From NCBI GenBank assembly GCA_963693285.1, contig OY848922.1:2530923-2594922 (forward strand): a stretch of 64,000 nt of DNA. The letters run 5' to 3'. The notes beneath the pieces were generated by a model, which was not told the DNA's origin, ran no database searches, and saw nothing but the letters and a program-made list of their open reading frames with translations. Positions 27,501 to 38,279 of this stretch are shown here, piece after piece (positions within the stretch are counted from its first letter, which is position 1; each line of letters begins with the position of its first letter). Position numbers and translations under genes: made by a program. This stretch comes from Xestospongia muta. Lineage: Eukaryota > Porifera > Demospongiae > Haplosclerida > Petrosiidae.

Positions 27501-29870
27501 TTATTGTTATGACTACTATAAGTATAATGATTTCATCCAGCTGCAACCATCAATCATGAATACTTTAATACAACTTTGACCTTAGATATCATATAGTGAC
27601 TTCCAAGAAATGGCATCCATAGCTGACTCAAATTATGATTGTTATAAAGTGCTTTGCTGTGATTTGCAATAAACTATCAAATCATGAATGTTATGATATC
27701 ATAGCAATAAAAGTTACAATTGCTGTAGTTCCCAGAACTATGAAATTAATACACTTACACATTTAAGGAAAAGAATTTGACTCCCTCGCTGTTTGATTAA
27801 ATTCATCTGACTAACATCATTCAAAGAATAACAACACATTTTACTATTGGATTGACAAAGTGTGTCAAAGCCTAACCTTGTAGATTTAGAATGTATAAAT
27901 GACATACATCATTGTGAACATATAGAACAAACAAATTAAGTAGTCACAATTTAACCACAAATATATCGTTTTGTGATTCTCAGTAAACCATATATATGTC
28001 CAATGCTATGTATGGGGCACTGTTTGTGTCAAAACTGGAAAATTATCATGATATATGATAAATCATGCATTATTTAATTAATCATGATAATTTTACAATT
28101 TTGACACAAACGACACCCTATATATCACAGTTTGAGCTGACTATGCCTGCGTCAGTGCTAGAAATTAACATTGAACCTTTAGTTTAAATTAACCACTTAT
28201 ATTTGAATAGTTTCTTTTTGAAGTGCTATACTTTGAACTTATAATATGTTTGTTTCTAATGTTGTACCTGAACATGTTTGAATAGAATTTATGATGTTAT
28301 GGATAGTCTAGCTATTTGCCAAACTTGTTAAGTACTAAATTATTATTGTTATGACTACTATAAGTATAATGATTTCATCTAGCTGTAACCATCAATCATG
28401 AATACTTTAATACAACCTTGACTTTAGATATTATAAGTGACTTCCAAGAAATGGTATCCATAGCTGACTCAAACTATGGATTTTATAAAGTGCTTTGCTG
28501 TGATTTGCAATAAACTATCAAATCATGAATGTTATGATATCATAGCGATAAAAGTTACAATTGCTGTAGTTCCCAGAACTATGAAATTAATACAACTTAC
28601 ACATTTAAGGAAAAGAATTTGACTCCCTCACTGTTTGATTAAATTCATCTTACTAACATCATTCAAAGAGTAACAACACATTTTACTATTGGATTGACAA
28701 AGTGTGTCAAACCCTACCTTGTAGATTTAGAATGTATAAATGGGATACATCATTGTGAACATATAGAACAAACAAATTAAGTAGTCACAATTTAACCACA
28801 AATATATCGTTTTGTGATTCTCAGTAAACCGTATATATCCAATACTACCTGTCTCAAATATTAATATTATGATGTCAAAGTAATTATAAGTTACCATGAA
28901 ATTAGCACAACATGCCCATTTAAGGAACAGAATTTGATTCCCTCAAGAACGGATTAGCCTTGGAGTACTTCATCCTGATGTCTATCACAGTTTGAGCTGA
29001 CTGTGCCTGCGTCAGTGCTAGAAATTAACATTGAACCTTTAGTTTAAATTAACCACTTATATTTGAATGGTTTCTTTTTGAAGTGCTATACTTTGAACTT
29101 ATAATATATTTGTTTCTAATGTTGTACTTGAACATGTTTTGAATAGAATTTATAATATTATGGATAGTCTAGCTGTTTGCCAAACTTGTTAAGTACTAAA
29201 TTATTATTGTTATGACTACTATAAGTATAATGATTTCATCCAGCTGCAACCATCAATCATGAATACTTTAATACAACTTTGACCTTAGATATTATAAGTG
29301 ACTTCCAAGAAATGGTATCCATAGCTGACTCAAACTATGGATTTTATAAAGTGCTTTGCTGTGATTTGCAATAAACTATCAAATCATGAATGCTATGATA
29401 TCATAGTGATAAAAGTTTTAATTGCTGTAGTTCATAGAACCATGAAATTAATACACTTACACATTTAAGGAAAAGAATTTGACTCCCTCACTGTTTGATT
29501 AAATTCATCTGACTAACATCATTCAAAGAGTAACAACACATTTTACTATTGGATTGACAAAGTGTGTCAAACCCTACCTTGTAGATTTAGAATATATAAA
29601 TGGGATACATTATTGTGAACATATAGAACAAACAAATTAAGTAGTCAAAATTTAATTACAAATATATCGTTTTGTGATTTTCATAAACCATATATATGTC
29701 CAATTCTACCTGTCTCTGAACATTAATATTATGATGTCAAAATAATTATAAGTTACCATGAAATTAGTACAACATGGACATTTAACAAACAGAATTTGAT
29801 TCCCTTAAAGATTTGATTAAATTCATTAGGTATTTAAAGAAAATAAATTGTAATTTAGTGAGTAATGACC
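24506..29870. repeat. Tandem array of the FARSB terminal exon tail and 3' flank
   Basis: The FARSB ending (GTGCTAGAAATTAACATTGA to the stop, then its 3' flank) recurs near 25625, 26470, 27312, 28154 and 29014. Spacings are about 1112, 845, 842, 842 and 860 bases. Copies near 25560 and 28950 include some 30 codons of the last exon, the others about 18. Each unit carries the same 3' UTR-like sequence and an ATTCAAAGAGTAACAACACA-type block. Copies are highly similar, pointing to recent amplification. Later units gain small deletions. Short minus-strand ORFs of 71 aa recur here only because the units are repeated. Confidence 0.9.
25348..25455. repeat. Long hairpin (foldback) element, copies in four repeat units
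   Basis: About 100 bases fold back on themselves. TTTGTGTCAAAACTGGAAAA followed by TTATCATGAT is mirrored by ATCATGATAATTTTCC and AATTTTGACACAAAC, with a short A+T-rich loop. Matching copies lie near 26332-26436, 27174-27278 and 28015-28118. The copies differ by single bases, mostly preserving pairing. The unit at about 28150-29010 lacks it. It looks like a foldback MITE that entered one unit before the tandem amplification. Confidence 0.85.
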
Positions 29871-30307
29871 AGATTGACGAGGTGCATTAGACAAAGCCTG
29901 TATACCTTGCAAATTGATTATGTATAAAATTGTGTACATAATATAGAGCAACCAAATTAAGTAGTAAAAAATTAATCCATTAAATGTTCTAAAATGTCTC
30001 ATTGAGATTCTAAGAAACTATATCCAAATCTAGATGACTCCAAACAATAATGTCGTGATGCCATAGTGGTTTTATAAGATATAATTGTTGTAATTCTCAG
30101 AAACTATGAAATTATTACAACATGCACGTTTAAGGAAAAGAATTTAACTACATCACTGTTTGATTAAATTCATCTGACTAACATCATTCAAAGAGTGACA
30201 ACACATTCTATCATTGGATAAACAAAATGCGTCAAAGCCTACCTTGTATATATAAATGAACACATCATTTTACAATCATCTTTTCTTGTACTAGAGCAAA
30301 AGAAATA

Positions 30308-30834
30308 ATGGATTCTTCTACTGACCCTACAGCAAATGTATCTAGTAGTAAGTTTGAATAGTAAAATATATAAGACCATCCAATGATCTTTCTTACATAC
30401 AGGGCCACTTTGGTTCCACAAACATATTTCTGACCTAGATGCCACAGCTAATGATGTAATGGAAGCCAACAAGGACCTCAAAGCTGACCATCCTGTAAGA
30501 AAATAACTTAGATTCTTATATCTATAGAATTAATTTTATAGGGTTTTAATGATCAAGTTTATCGCAGAAGAAGAGAGTATTTTGAAAATCTTGCCATAAC
30601 ATTTAAGCAGTGAGAAACAACAACAGTTATCATTTTTTGTTATGTCATTTTTTCATAGTGGTGACCCTATCCCTTGTCCTGAATATACACCAGATGAAAT
30701 TGAAACATGGTAAACTATTAGAAGATGCATGCACGTATATGATATTGTTGTTGATAAAACAACATTGCATGAAATTGAGGAAACTGTGATGTTTTTTGCC
30801 TATATTAAGACATGTACATATAATATGCTAAGTA

Positions 30835-30886
<52 letters not shown>

Positions 30887-32405
30887 CATGCCTATAATAA
30901 AAAATCAGTGAGTGTTTGCTGGTAACTGCTTTTGGTTTAACAGTTTATAACCTAGACCTCCTTTTAAAGCGTAATACATTAAGCCTGCAAATTAAGCATG
31001 TACCACTAAACTTTGTACTCAAATTAAGTAAAAAGGGCGTGACGCGGAATATAGCGAAAGTTAAATCCGAATGGCTTTAAACTAAATTTAGTAGATATAA
31101 TTAATAGTAGGTTTATATAGCCTAGTGCTATATACTATTTGACTTCCTGATGTCATACAATTGAACCAACACAACAATATAATAGCTATATTAGTAATTA
31201 TGTTTGATGTAGCAATTATTAATATTGATGTATAGGAGTACTATCTACAAAGAGTTAACTAAACTCTACCCAACTCATGCTTGCAAAGAATATAACCACA
31301 TCTTCCCTCTATTGGAGAAGCACTGTGGCTACAGGTATATGTTCAGAGGCATATGTGTATGTGTGAATATGATTTCATTTATCCAGTGAGAACACTATTC
31401 CACAGTTAGAAGATGTGTCCAACTTTCTTAAAGGTAATTTCTATTTTTAAAATTATTTCATTGACAATAAACATAGGACAAACTGGATTTCAACTTCGTC
31501 CAGTGGCTGGTCTGTTGTCTCCTCGTGATTTTTTAGCTGGTCTGGCATTTCGTGTTTTCCACTCTACACAATATGTTCGTCATGGATCCAAACCACATTA
31601 TACTCCTGAACCGTAAGTACATCACGTAATTATATGCTAATACATTTGAAATAAATTTTACAGAGATGTCTGTCATGAACTGCTTGGTCATGTTCCATTA
31701 TTTTGTGATCCCAGTTTTGCTGATTTCTCTCAGGTATAAAATGGTTCACATAAATTCATGCAGTCTTTATATACATGCACATCAACACAGGAGATAGGTT
31801 TAGCTTCACTTGGTGCTTGTGATGAAGATGTCGAAAAGCTTGCCCGTGTAAATTATAATAATCGGATTATAAATAAGTGTTTCATTGCATTATAAATAGC
31901 TTTACTGGTTTACTGTGGAGTTTGGTCTGTGTCTTCAAGATGGTGAACGAAAAGCTTATGGAGCTGGAATTCTTTCATCATTTGGTGAACTTCAGGTAAG
32001 TGCATGTCGCGTATAATTGAATTTTAATAAATAGATTCACTTTTTTACTTAATGCAGTATTGTCTGAGTGATGAACCACAAGTGAAAGACCTTGATCTTG
32101 ATAAGGCTTCAGTTACTCCTTATCCTATCACTCAATATCAACCAATATACTTTTTGGCTAATAGTTTTGAAGATGCAAAGAAAAAGATGCGGTTAGTGAT
32201 AATAATGAGCAATATCCATGTATGTACCAAATGTTGTCATTATAGTGAGTGGGGGAGTACTATTAAGAAGCCTTTCCATCTCCAATATATGCCTTGCTAT
32301 GAAAGTGTACAAGTACTTGCTTTGGACAAAGAAGAAAGGAAGAAGCAAATTTCTGCAGGAATTGAGGCCGACAAAGCTGAGCTTGAAGCAATGGAAACCA
32401 ATTAA
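30308..32405 (+). CDS. PAH: Phenylalanine hydroxylase, copy 1 (349 aa, no ACT domain)
   Basis: Twelve exons: 30308-30347, 30403-30494, 30542-30609, 30659-30709, 31236-31334, 31387-31433, 31477-31612, 31664-31733, 31791-31847, 31900-31995, 32058-32191 and 32246-32405. They total 1050 nt with matching phases. The enzyme hydroxylates Phe to Tyr with tetrahydrobiopterin and O2. Visible landmarks are [56 protein letters not shown] (split here: [24 protein letters not shown]), HGSKP, HELLGH (iron ligands His182, His187), FTVEFG (iron ligand Glu227, 45 residues on as in human) and [22 protein letters not shown] favours PAH over tyrosine or tryptophan hydroxylase. The N-terminal ACT regulatory domain is absent and the tetramerisation tail is short. 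GFRP follows on the same strand. Confidence 0.9.
30836..30882. repeat. TA microsatellite in PAH copy 1 intron 4
   Basis: An uninterrupted TA run. In copies 2 and 3 a foldback element sits next to the equivalent TA run. Other TA runs occur near 33440-33470, 35650-35694, 38225-38275, 46293-46310 and 48836-48856. Confidence 0.9.
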
Positions 32406-32586
32406 AGTCTTGCTGATTGAACTTATTGATCTTAATATAATATGTACAGCTGCTTTTAATGATATTGCTACAAAGTATAATGTATTGTTTATAGTTTGCT
32501 TGTAATCAGTTATAATTATTATAATGAATATATATTGCTAATTTTAAAATTGTGCAAGGCTAACAAATTTATAGGGAGTAGAGTAG

Positions 32587-32595
32587 TATAAAATA
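32587..32595 (+). promoter_or_regulatory. Candidate TATA box of GFRP copy 1
   Basis: TATAAAATA lies 45 bases before the GFRP start codon and is kept in the other copies (37398-37406 and 48009-48017). No AATAAA or ATTAAA is seen between the PAH stop and this point. So either PAH uses a variant poly(A) signal or the two genes are partly co-transcribed. Confidence 0.5.
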
Positions 32596-32631
32596 CCACA
32601 CAGCTTTGTTGAAGCAGCATTGACATCGCAG

Positions 32632-32942
32632 ATGCCTTACGTAATAATCAGTTCGCTCGTTCGAGTCGAAACGGGCCCAACTATTTGTGGAGATGAGTCA
32701 AGTGATCCTGAACTAATGAAAGAACTGGGTGCTGAACTAAAATCTGAACCTGGGAACTTTATGTAAGTTCAGTTGTGCTTTATTGTTACGTCAACGCATT
32801 TTCTCATTATAGGAAGGTGTTTGAATCTCCTGATCCACCTCGAATTATTCTCAATAAGTTAGAGTTGCTCGGCTATGAATTGATTACCTCGTCAGAACTT
32901 AATCAGAGACACATCTGGACTCTTCACAAGCCATATAAATAG
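32632..32942 (+). CDS. GCHFR: GTP cyclohydrolase I feedback regulatory protein, copy 1 (86 aa)
   Basis: Two exons, 32632-32762 and 32813-32942, totalling 261 nt. The product starts MPYVIISSLVRVETGPTICG, continues DESSDPELMKELGAEL, PPRIILNKLELLGYELITS and ends HIWTLHKPYK. Human GFRP is 84 aa with the same MPY..IS......GPT..GDE.SDPELM, DPPRI.L.KLE..G and W.LHK pattern. GFRP forms pentamers that cap GTP cyclohydrolase I, conveying feedforward activation by phenylalanine and feedback inhibition by tetrahydrobiopterin. It lies 226 bases after phenylalanine hydroxylase on the same strand, the enzyme that uses this cofactor and consumes the effector. All three copies look intact. Confidence 0.93.
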
Positions 32943-33438
32943 TCATTTGTCTGTAGTAAAACCATTGATATATTTCAATATATATGTACAGTGTTAAAAT
33001 CCAAGTACAAGCGTTACTATGAATTTTAGTTTTAATTTGAGATTGTCGTGTTTTGCATTGCACAAAACTTATATAACTATTACAATAGCCTCCTTATAAC
33101 AAGTATTTAGTTATATATCAGACACTGAAAATCACCCAATAAAGGAAAACTATCTCTCCATATCCAAAAATAATAATTGTAGTGAAGTGGACGAAAATGG
33201 TAGTCTAGTCCCTAGACTGCCAAATTTAAAGATGGTGCGGTTTCAGCACTAATACAAAAGGTGTGGTTGTACTAGAATAAGTATTATTAGAACATACGGT
33301 CAGTATGTTTAAACGAATATTTGATGTTCAATGCTACATTCAGTACGGAAACAGTCAGGCTATATATAATATTGTTTGGAATCAGTGCTCAGTGTTCTTT
33401 GACTAGAGAAGCACTCATAATGATGTATAATATATACT

Positions 33439-33474
<36 letters not shown>

Positions 33475-34298
33475 CTTCACATCACATGCTAAGACTAGTC
33501 TTGCAAGGTAATCCCTTTGTATAGAGAAGCTGGTTTATGTGACTATGTTAGGACCATTCATAATCACTCAACAAGTCAGCTCAGATGGTCACAAAATTGA
33601 AACACCTTGTGGACTTCTTGAATATACCAGCTCAGTCAGCTGCTTTGTCCTCACTATAATGATAGCCAGATTCATCGATTTCCATCCCAGCAAACCATTG
33701 CATTTCTTTAGTATATTTAGTAGGCTACTTACTTAAAGTAATTTGAATGGAGAAAATTCTATGGATTTTCAAAGCAAAGAAACTGTAAGATAAATATTAT
33801 GATTATGTCTAGTATTAATAAAGTTTCGTCTATATACTGTAGTGGTATATCACTGCAGTTCTGATTCTCTTCATTAATTTGGTACAACATGGCACCATAA
33901 ATATAATTGATTCCTTATTTAATCACTTTTATTCACTTTGGATACCAACCTTTGAATTCTCTGTCAATGCAAACTCCTAGCTGCTCAAAAGTGCAAATGC
34001 TATGCCTAATATAGTGAGTGGCATGGTTCCATATAGTGAGTAATACTTACAATAGCTAATTATGAATCCATGTTATAGAGGTCCCTTGTTTTTCATTGAG
34101 GAGGTTTAGTAATAAGAAGCTGATCTTAATAGATTGAAAAATATACTCGTTGTAAATTATTACAACTTACACATTTAAGGAAAAGAATTTGACCCCCTCA
34201 CTGTTTGATTAAATTCAACTGAATTAAGCAGTCAAAAATTAACTAATTAAAAGTTCTAAAATGTCTCATTGAGATTCTGAGAAACTATATCTAAATCT
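32943..34298. other. Spacer after PAH-GFRP copy 1
   Basis: Non-coding. It holds a TA microsatellite and flank that is repeated after GFRP copies 2 and 3 (for example near 37900-38960 and 48500-49540). Short ORFs at 33321-33524 and 33539-33736 lie in this repeated flank and have no domain. Confidence 0.6.
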
Positions 34299-34587
34299 TA
34301 CGGAAGCCGAAGGCGGACATCCTATTCTATTTCGAATTTCATATACTTTGCTTTGAAGTTTGCCGACCACATGCAATTCTACTTTGCAGTTTTCCAAAAT
34401 ATATTCCAATTCCAATTCTATTTTCTATCCTTCGATGGAATATTTAACAGCTAAAATCCTATAGCCCCACCCTAACCGGAAACATGTCGCTTTGCTCCAT
34501 TCTAAGAGACAGCTCGCGGTGCTCGCTTTACTTCAATAAGCGATGGAAAGTAGAATTGGAATTGGATGTCCGCCTTCGGCTTCCGTA
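34299..34587. mobile_element. 289-bp MITE with 24-bp inverted ends
   Basis: The terminal repeats start TACGGAAGCCGAAGGCGGAC and are exact over 24 bases at both ends. The 6-base duplication AAATCT flanks the element (34293-34298 and 34588-34593). The equivalent place upstream of PAH copy 1 (near 30020) is an empty site. The right part of the same element recurs at about 45046-45228, exactly where the segmental duplication starts, so the breakpoint lies inside it. Confidence 0.85.
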
Positions 34588-34848
34588 AAATCTATAGATG
34601 ACTCCAAACAATAATATTATGATGTCATAGTGGTAATTCCCAGAACTGTGAAATTAATACAACTTACACATTTAAAGAAAAGAATTTGACTCCCTCACTG
34701 TTTGATTAAATTCATCTGACTAACATCATTCAAAAGGTGACAACACATTCTATCATTGGATAAACAAAATGTGTCAAAGCCTACCTTGTATATATAAATG
34801 AACACAACATTATACAATTATCTTTTCTTATACTAGAGCAAAAGAATC

Positions 34849-35646
34849 ATGGATTCTTCTACTGACCCTACAGCAAATGAATCTAGTAGTAAGTTTGAAT
34901 AGTAAAATATATAAGACCATCCAATGATCTTTCTTATATACAGGGCCAGTTTGGTTCCACAAACATATTTCTGACCTAGATGCCACAGCTAATGATGTAA
35001 AGGAAGCCAACAAGGACCTCAAAGCTGACCACCCTGTAAGAAAATAACTTAGATTCTTATATCTATAGATTAATTTTATAGGGTTTTAATGATCAAGTTT
35101 ATCGCAAAAGAAGAGTGTATTTTGAAAATCTTGCCACAACATTTAAGCAGTGAGAAACAACAACAATTATCATTTTTTGTTATGTCATTTTTCATAGTGG
35201 TGACACTATCCCTCGTGCTGAATATACACCAGATGAAATTAAAACATGGTAAATTATTAGAAGATGCATGCATGTATATGATATTGTTGTTGATAAAACA
35301 ACATTGCATGAAATTGAAGAAACTGTGATGTTTTTTGCCTATATTAAGACATGTACATATAATATGCTAAATAGTGTATATATATAATAAATGTGACCAT
35401 ATATACGAAAATGGTACTTAACGCGCAAACGAATTTCGAAGAAACGCTTGTATAGAAACGGTTGCTATGCAGCCATCTTGAACAGTTATTAAAATTAAAT
35501 ATGTGACAAGCACAATAATTGACCTATATGAATACCAAATTATATTGATTTCCTGCTCAAGATGGCCGCGTAGCAACCGTTTATACACAAGCGTTTCTTC
35601 GAGATTCGTTTGCGAGTTAAGTACCTACCATTTTCGTATTTATGGT

Positions 35647-35696
<50 letters not shown>

Positions 35697-37220
35697 TATA
35701 ATAAAAAATCAGTGAGAGTTTGCTGGTAACTGCTTTTAGTTTAACAGTTTATAGCCTTGACATCCTTTTAAAGCGTAATACGTTAAGCCTGCAAATTTAG
35801 CATGTACCACTAAACTTTGTACTCCAATTAAGTAAAAAGGACGTGATGCGGAATATAGCGAAAGTTAAATCCGAATGGCTTTAAAACTAAATTTAGTAGA
35901 TGTAATTAATAGTAGGTTTATATAGCCTAGTGCTATATACTATTTGACTTCACTAATGCCATACAATTGAACCAACACAACAATATAATAGCTACATTAG
36001 TAATTATGTTTGATGTAGCAATTATTAATATTGATGTATTATAGGAGTACCATCTACAAAGAATTGACTAAACTCTACCCAACTCATGCTTGCAAAGAGT
36101 ATAACCGCATCTTCCCTCTATTAGAGAAGCACTGTGGCTACAGGTATATGTTCAGAAGCATATATGCATGTGTGAATTCGAATATGATTTCATTTATGCA
36201 GTGAGAACACCATTCCACAGTTAGAAGATGTGTCCAACTTTCTTAAAGGTAATTTTTATTTTTAAAATCATTTCATTGACAATAAACATAGGACAAACTG
36301 GATTTCAACTTCGTCCAGTGGCTGGTCTGTTGTCTTCTCGTGATTTTTTAGCTGGTCTGGCATTTCGTGTTTTCCACTCTACACAATATGTTCGTCATGG
36401 ATCCAAACCATTTTATACTCCTGAACCGTAAGTACATCATATAATTATATGCTAATACATTTGCAATAAATTTTACAGAGATGTCTGTCATGAACTGCTA
36501 GGTCATGTTCCATTATTTTGTGATCCCAGTTTTGCTGATTTCTCTCAGGTATAAAATGGTTCATATGAATTCATGCAGTCTTTATATATATGCACATCAA
36601 CACAGGAGATGGGTTTAGCTTCACTTGGTGCTTGTGATGAAGATGTCAAAAAGCTTGCCACTGTAAATTATAATAATCGGATTATAAATAAGTGTTTCAT
36701 TGTATTATAAATAGCTTTACTGGTTTACTGTGGAGTTTGGTCTGTGTCTTCAAGATGGTGAACGAAAAGCTTATGGAGCTGGAATTCTTTCATCATTTGG
36801 TGAACTTCAGGTAAGTGCGTGTTGTGTATAATTGAATTTCAATAAATAGATTCACTTCATTACTTTATGCAGTATTGCTTGAGTGATGAACCAGAAGTGA
36901 GAGACCTTGATCTTAAAGAGGCTTCAGATACTAATTATCCCATCACAACTTATCAACCAATATACTTTTTGGCTAGCAGTTTTGAAGATGCAAAGAAAAA
37001 GATGCGGTTAGTGATAATAATGAGCAATATTCATGTATGTACCAAATGTTGTCATTATAGTGAGTGGGGGAGTACTATTAAGAAGCCTTTCCATCTCCAA
37101 TATATGCCTTGCTATGAAAGTGTACGAGTGCTTGCTTTAGACAAAGAAGAAAGGAAGAAGCAAATTTCTGCAGGAATTGAGGCTGACAAAGCTGAGCTTG
37201 AAGCAATGGAAACCAATTAA
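34849..37220 (+). CDS. PAH: Phenylalanine hydroxylase, copy 2 (349 aa)
   Basis: Twelve exons at 34849-34888, 34944-35035, 35082-35149, 35198-35248, 36045-36143, 36202-36248, 36292-36427, 36479-36548, 36606-36662, 36715-36810, 36873-37006 and 37061-37220. Exon lengths are identical to copy 1 (1050 nt). HELLGH, VEFG and the pterin-site blocks are conserved. Substitutions relative to copy 1 are scattered (for example LSSRDFL for LSPRDFL, and several in the [20 protein letters not shown] region). Intron 4 contains a foldback element at 35392-35650 that copy 1 lacks. Like copy 1 it starts right at the catalytic domain. GFRP copy 2 follows 222 bases after the stop. Confidence 0.9.
35392..35650. mobile_element. 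Foldback MITE in intron 4 of PAH copies 2 and 3
   Basis: The left end TGTGACCATATATACGAAAA is mirrored by TTTTCGTATTTATGGTCACA at the right. Pairing extends inward for roughly 90 bases (CAAACGAATTTCGAAGAAAC against GTTTCTTCGAGATTCGTTTG, and a GCAACC/GGTTGC stretch). The second copy lies at 46031-46293. It sits next to a TA microsatellite, which may have been its target. PAH copy 1 has only the TA run, so insertion followed the split of copy 1 and preceded the 10-kb duplication. Confidence 0.85.
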
Positions 37221-37442
37221 AGTCTTGATGATTGAACTTATTGATTTTAATATAATATGTACAGCTGCTTTTAGTGATTGCTACAAAGTATAATGTATTG
37301 TTTATATAGTTTGCTCATAATCAGTTATATTATAATGAATATATATTGCTAATTTTAAAATTGTGCAAGACTAACAAATTTATAGGGAGTAGAGTAGTAT
37401 AAAATACCACACAACGTTGTTAAAGCAGCATTGACATCACAG

Positions 37443-37753
37443 ATGCCTTACGTAATAATCAGTTCACTCGTTCGAGTCGAAACGGGCCCAACTTTTTGTG
37501 GAGATGAGTCAAGTGATCCTGAACTAATGAAAGAACTGGGTGCTGAACTAAAATCTGAACCTGGGAACTTTATGTAAGTTCAGTTGTGCTTTATTGTTAC
37601 GTCAACGCATTTTCTCATTATAGGAAGGTGTTTGAATATCCTGATCCACCTCGAATTATTCTCAATAAGTTAGAGTTGCTCGGCTATGAATTGATTACCT
37701 CGTCAGAACTTAATCAGAGACACATCTGGACTCTTCACAAGCCATATAAATAG
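37443..37753 (+). CDS. GCHFR: GFRP, copy 2 (86 aa)
   Basis: Exons 37443-37573 and 37624-37753, identical in layout to copy 1. The product keeps GPT..GDESSDPELMKELG, DPPRIILNKLELLGYELITS and HIWTLHKPYK. One visible change is VFEYPDPP in place of VFESPDPP. A TATAAAATA motif lies 45 bases upstream, and the same spacing to the preceding PAH gene is kept. The role is as for copy 1: phenylalanine- and BH4-dependent control of GTP cyclohydrolase I. Confidence 0.92.
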
Positions 37754-38221
37754 TCATTTGTCTGTAGTAAAACCATTGATATATTTCAATATATATGTAC
37801 AGTGTTAAAATCCAAGTACAAGCGTTACTATGAATTTTAGTTTTAATTCGAGATTGTCGTGTTTCGCATTGCACAAAACGTATATAACAATTACAATAGC
37901 CTCCTTATAACAAGTATTTAGTTATCACAATGTATAGTTATATATCAGACACTGAAAATCACCCGATAAAGAAAAACTATCTCCCCATATCCAAAAATAA
38001 TTGTAGTGAAGTGGACAAAGATGGTAGTCTCGTCCCCAGACTGCCAAATTTGAAGATGGTGCGGTTTCAGCACTATAATAATAATACAAAAGGTGTGGTT
38101 GTACTACAATAAATATTATTAGAACATACGGTCAGTCAGTATGGAAACAGTCAGGCTATATATAATATTGTTTGGAATCAGTGCTCAGTGTTCCTTGACT
38201 AGAGAAGCACTCATAATGATG

Positions 38222-38279
<58 letters not shown>

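Noticed and set aside
30239..30481. Minus-strand ORF of 80 aa, also near 34828 and 45467
   Set aside because: Antisense of PAH exons 1-2.
35076..35328. Overlapping ORFs of 77-79 aa on both strands at PAH exons 3-4
   Set aside because: Wrong-frame and antisense readings through PAH exons and a short intron.
37930..38112. 60-aa ORF repeated at 48541-48723
   Set aside because: Conservation reflects the segmental duplication; the matching sequence after GFRP copy 1 is interrupted, and there is no domain.
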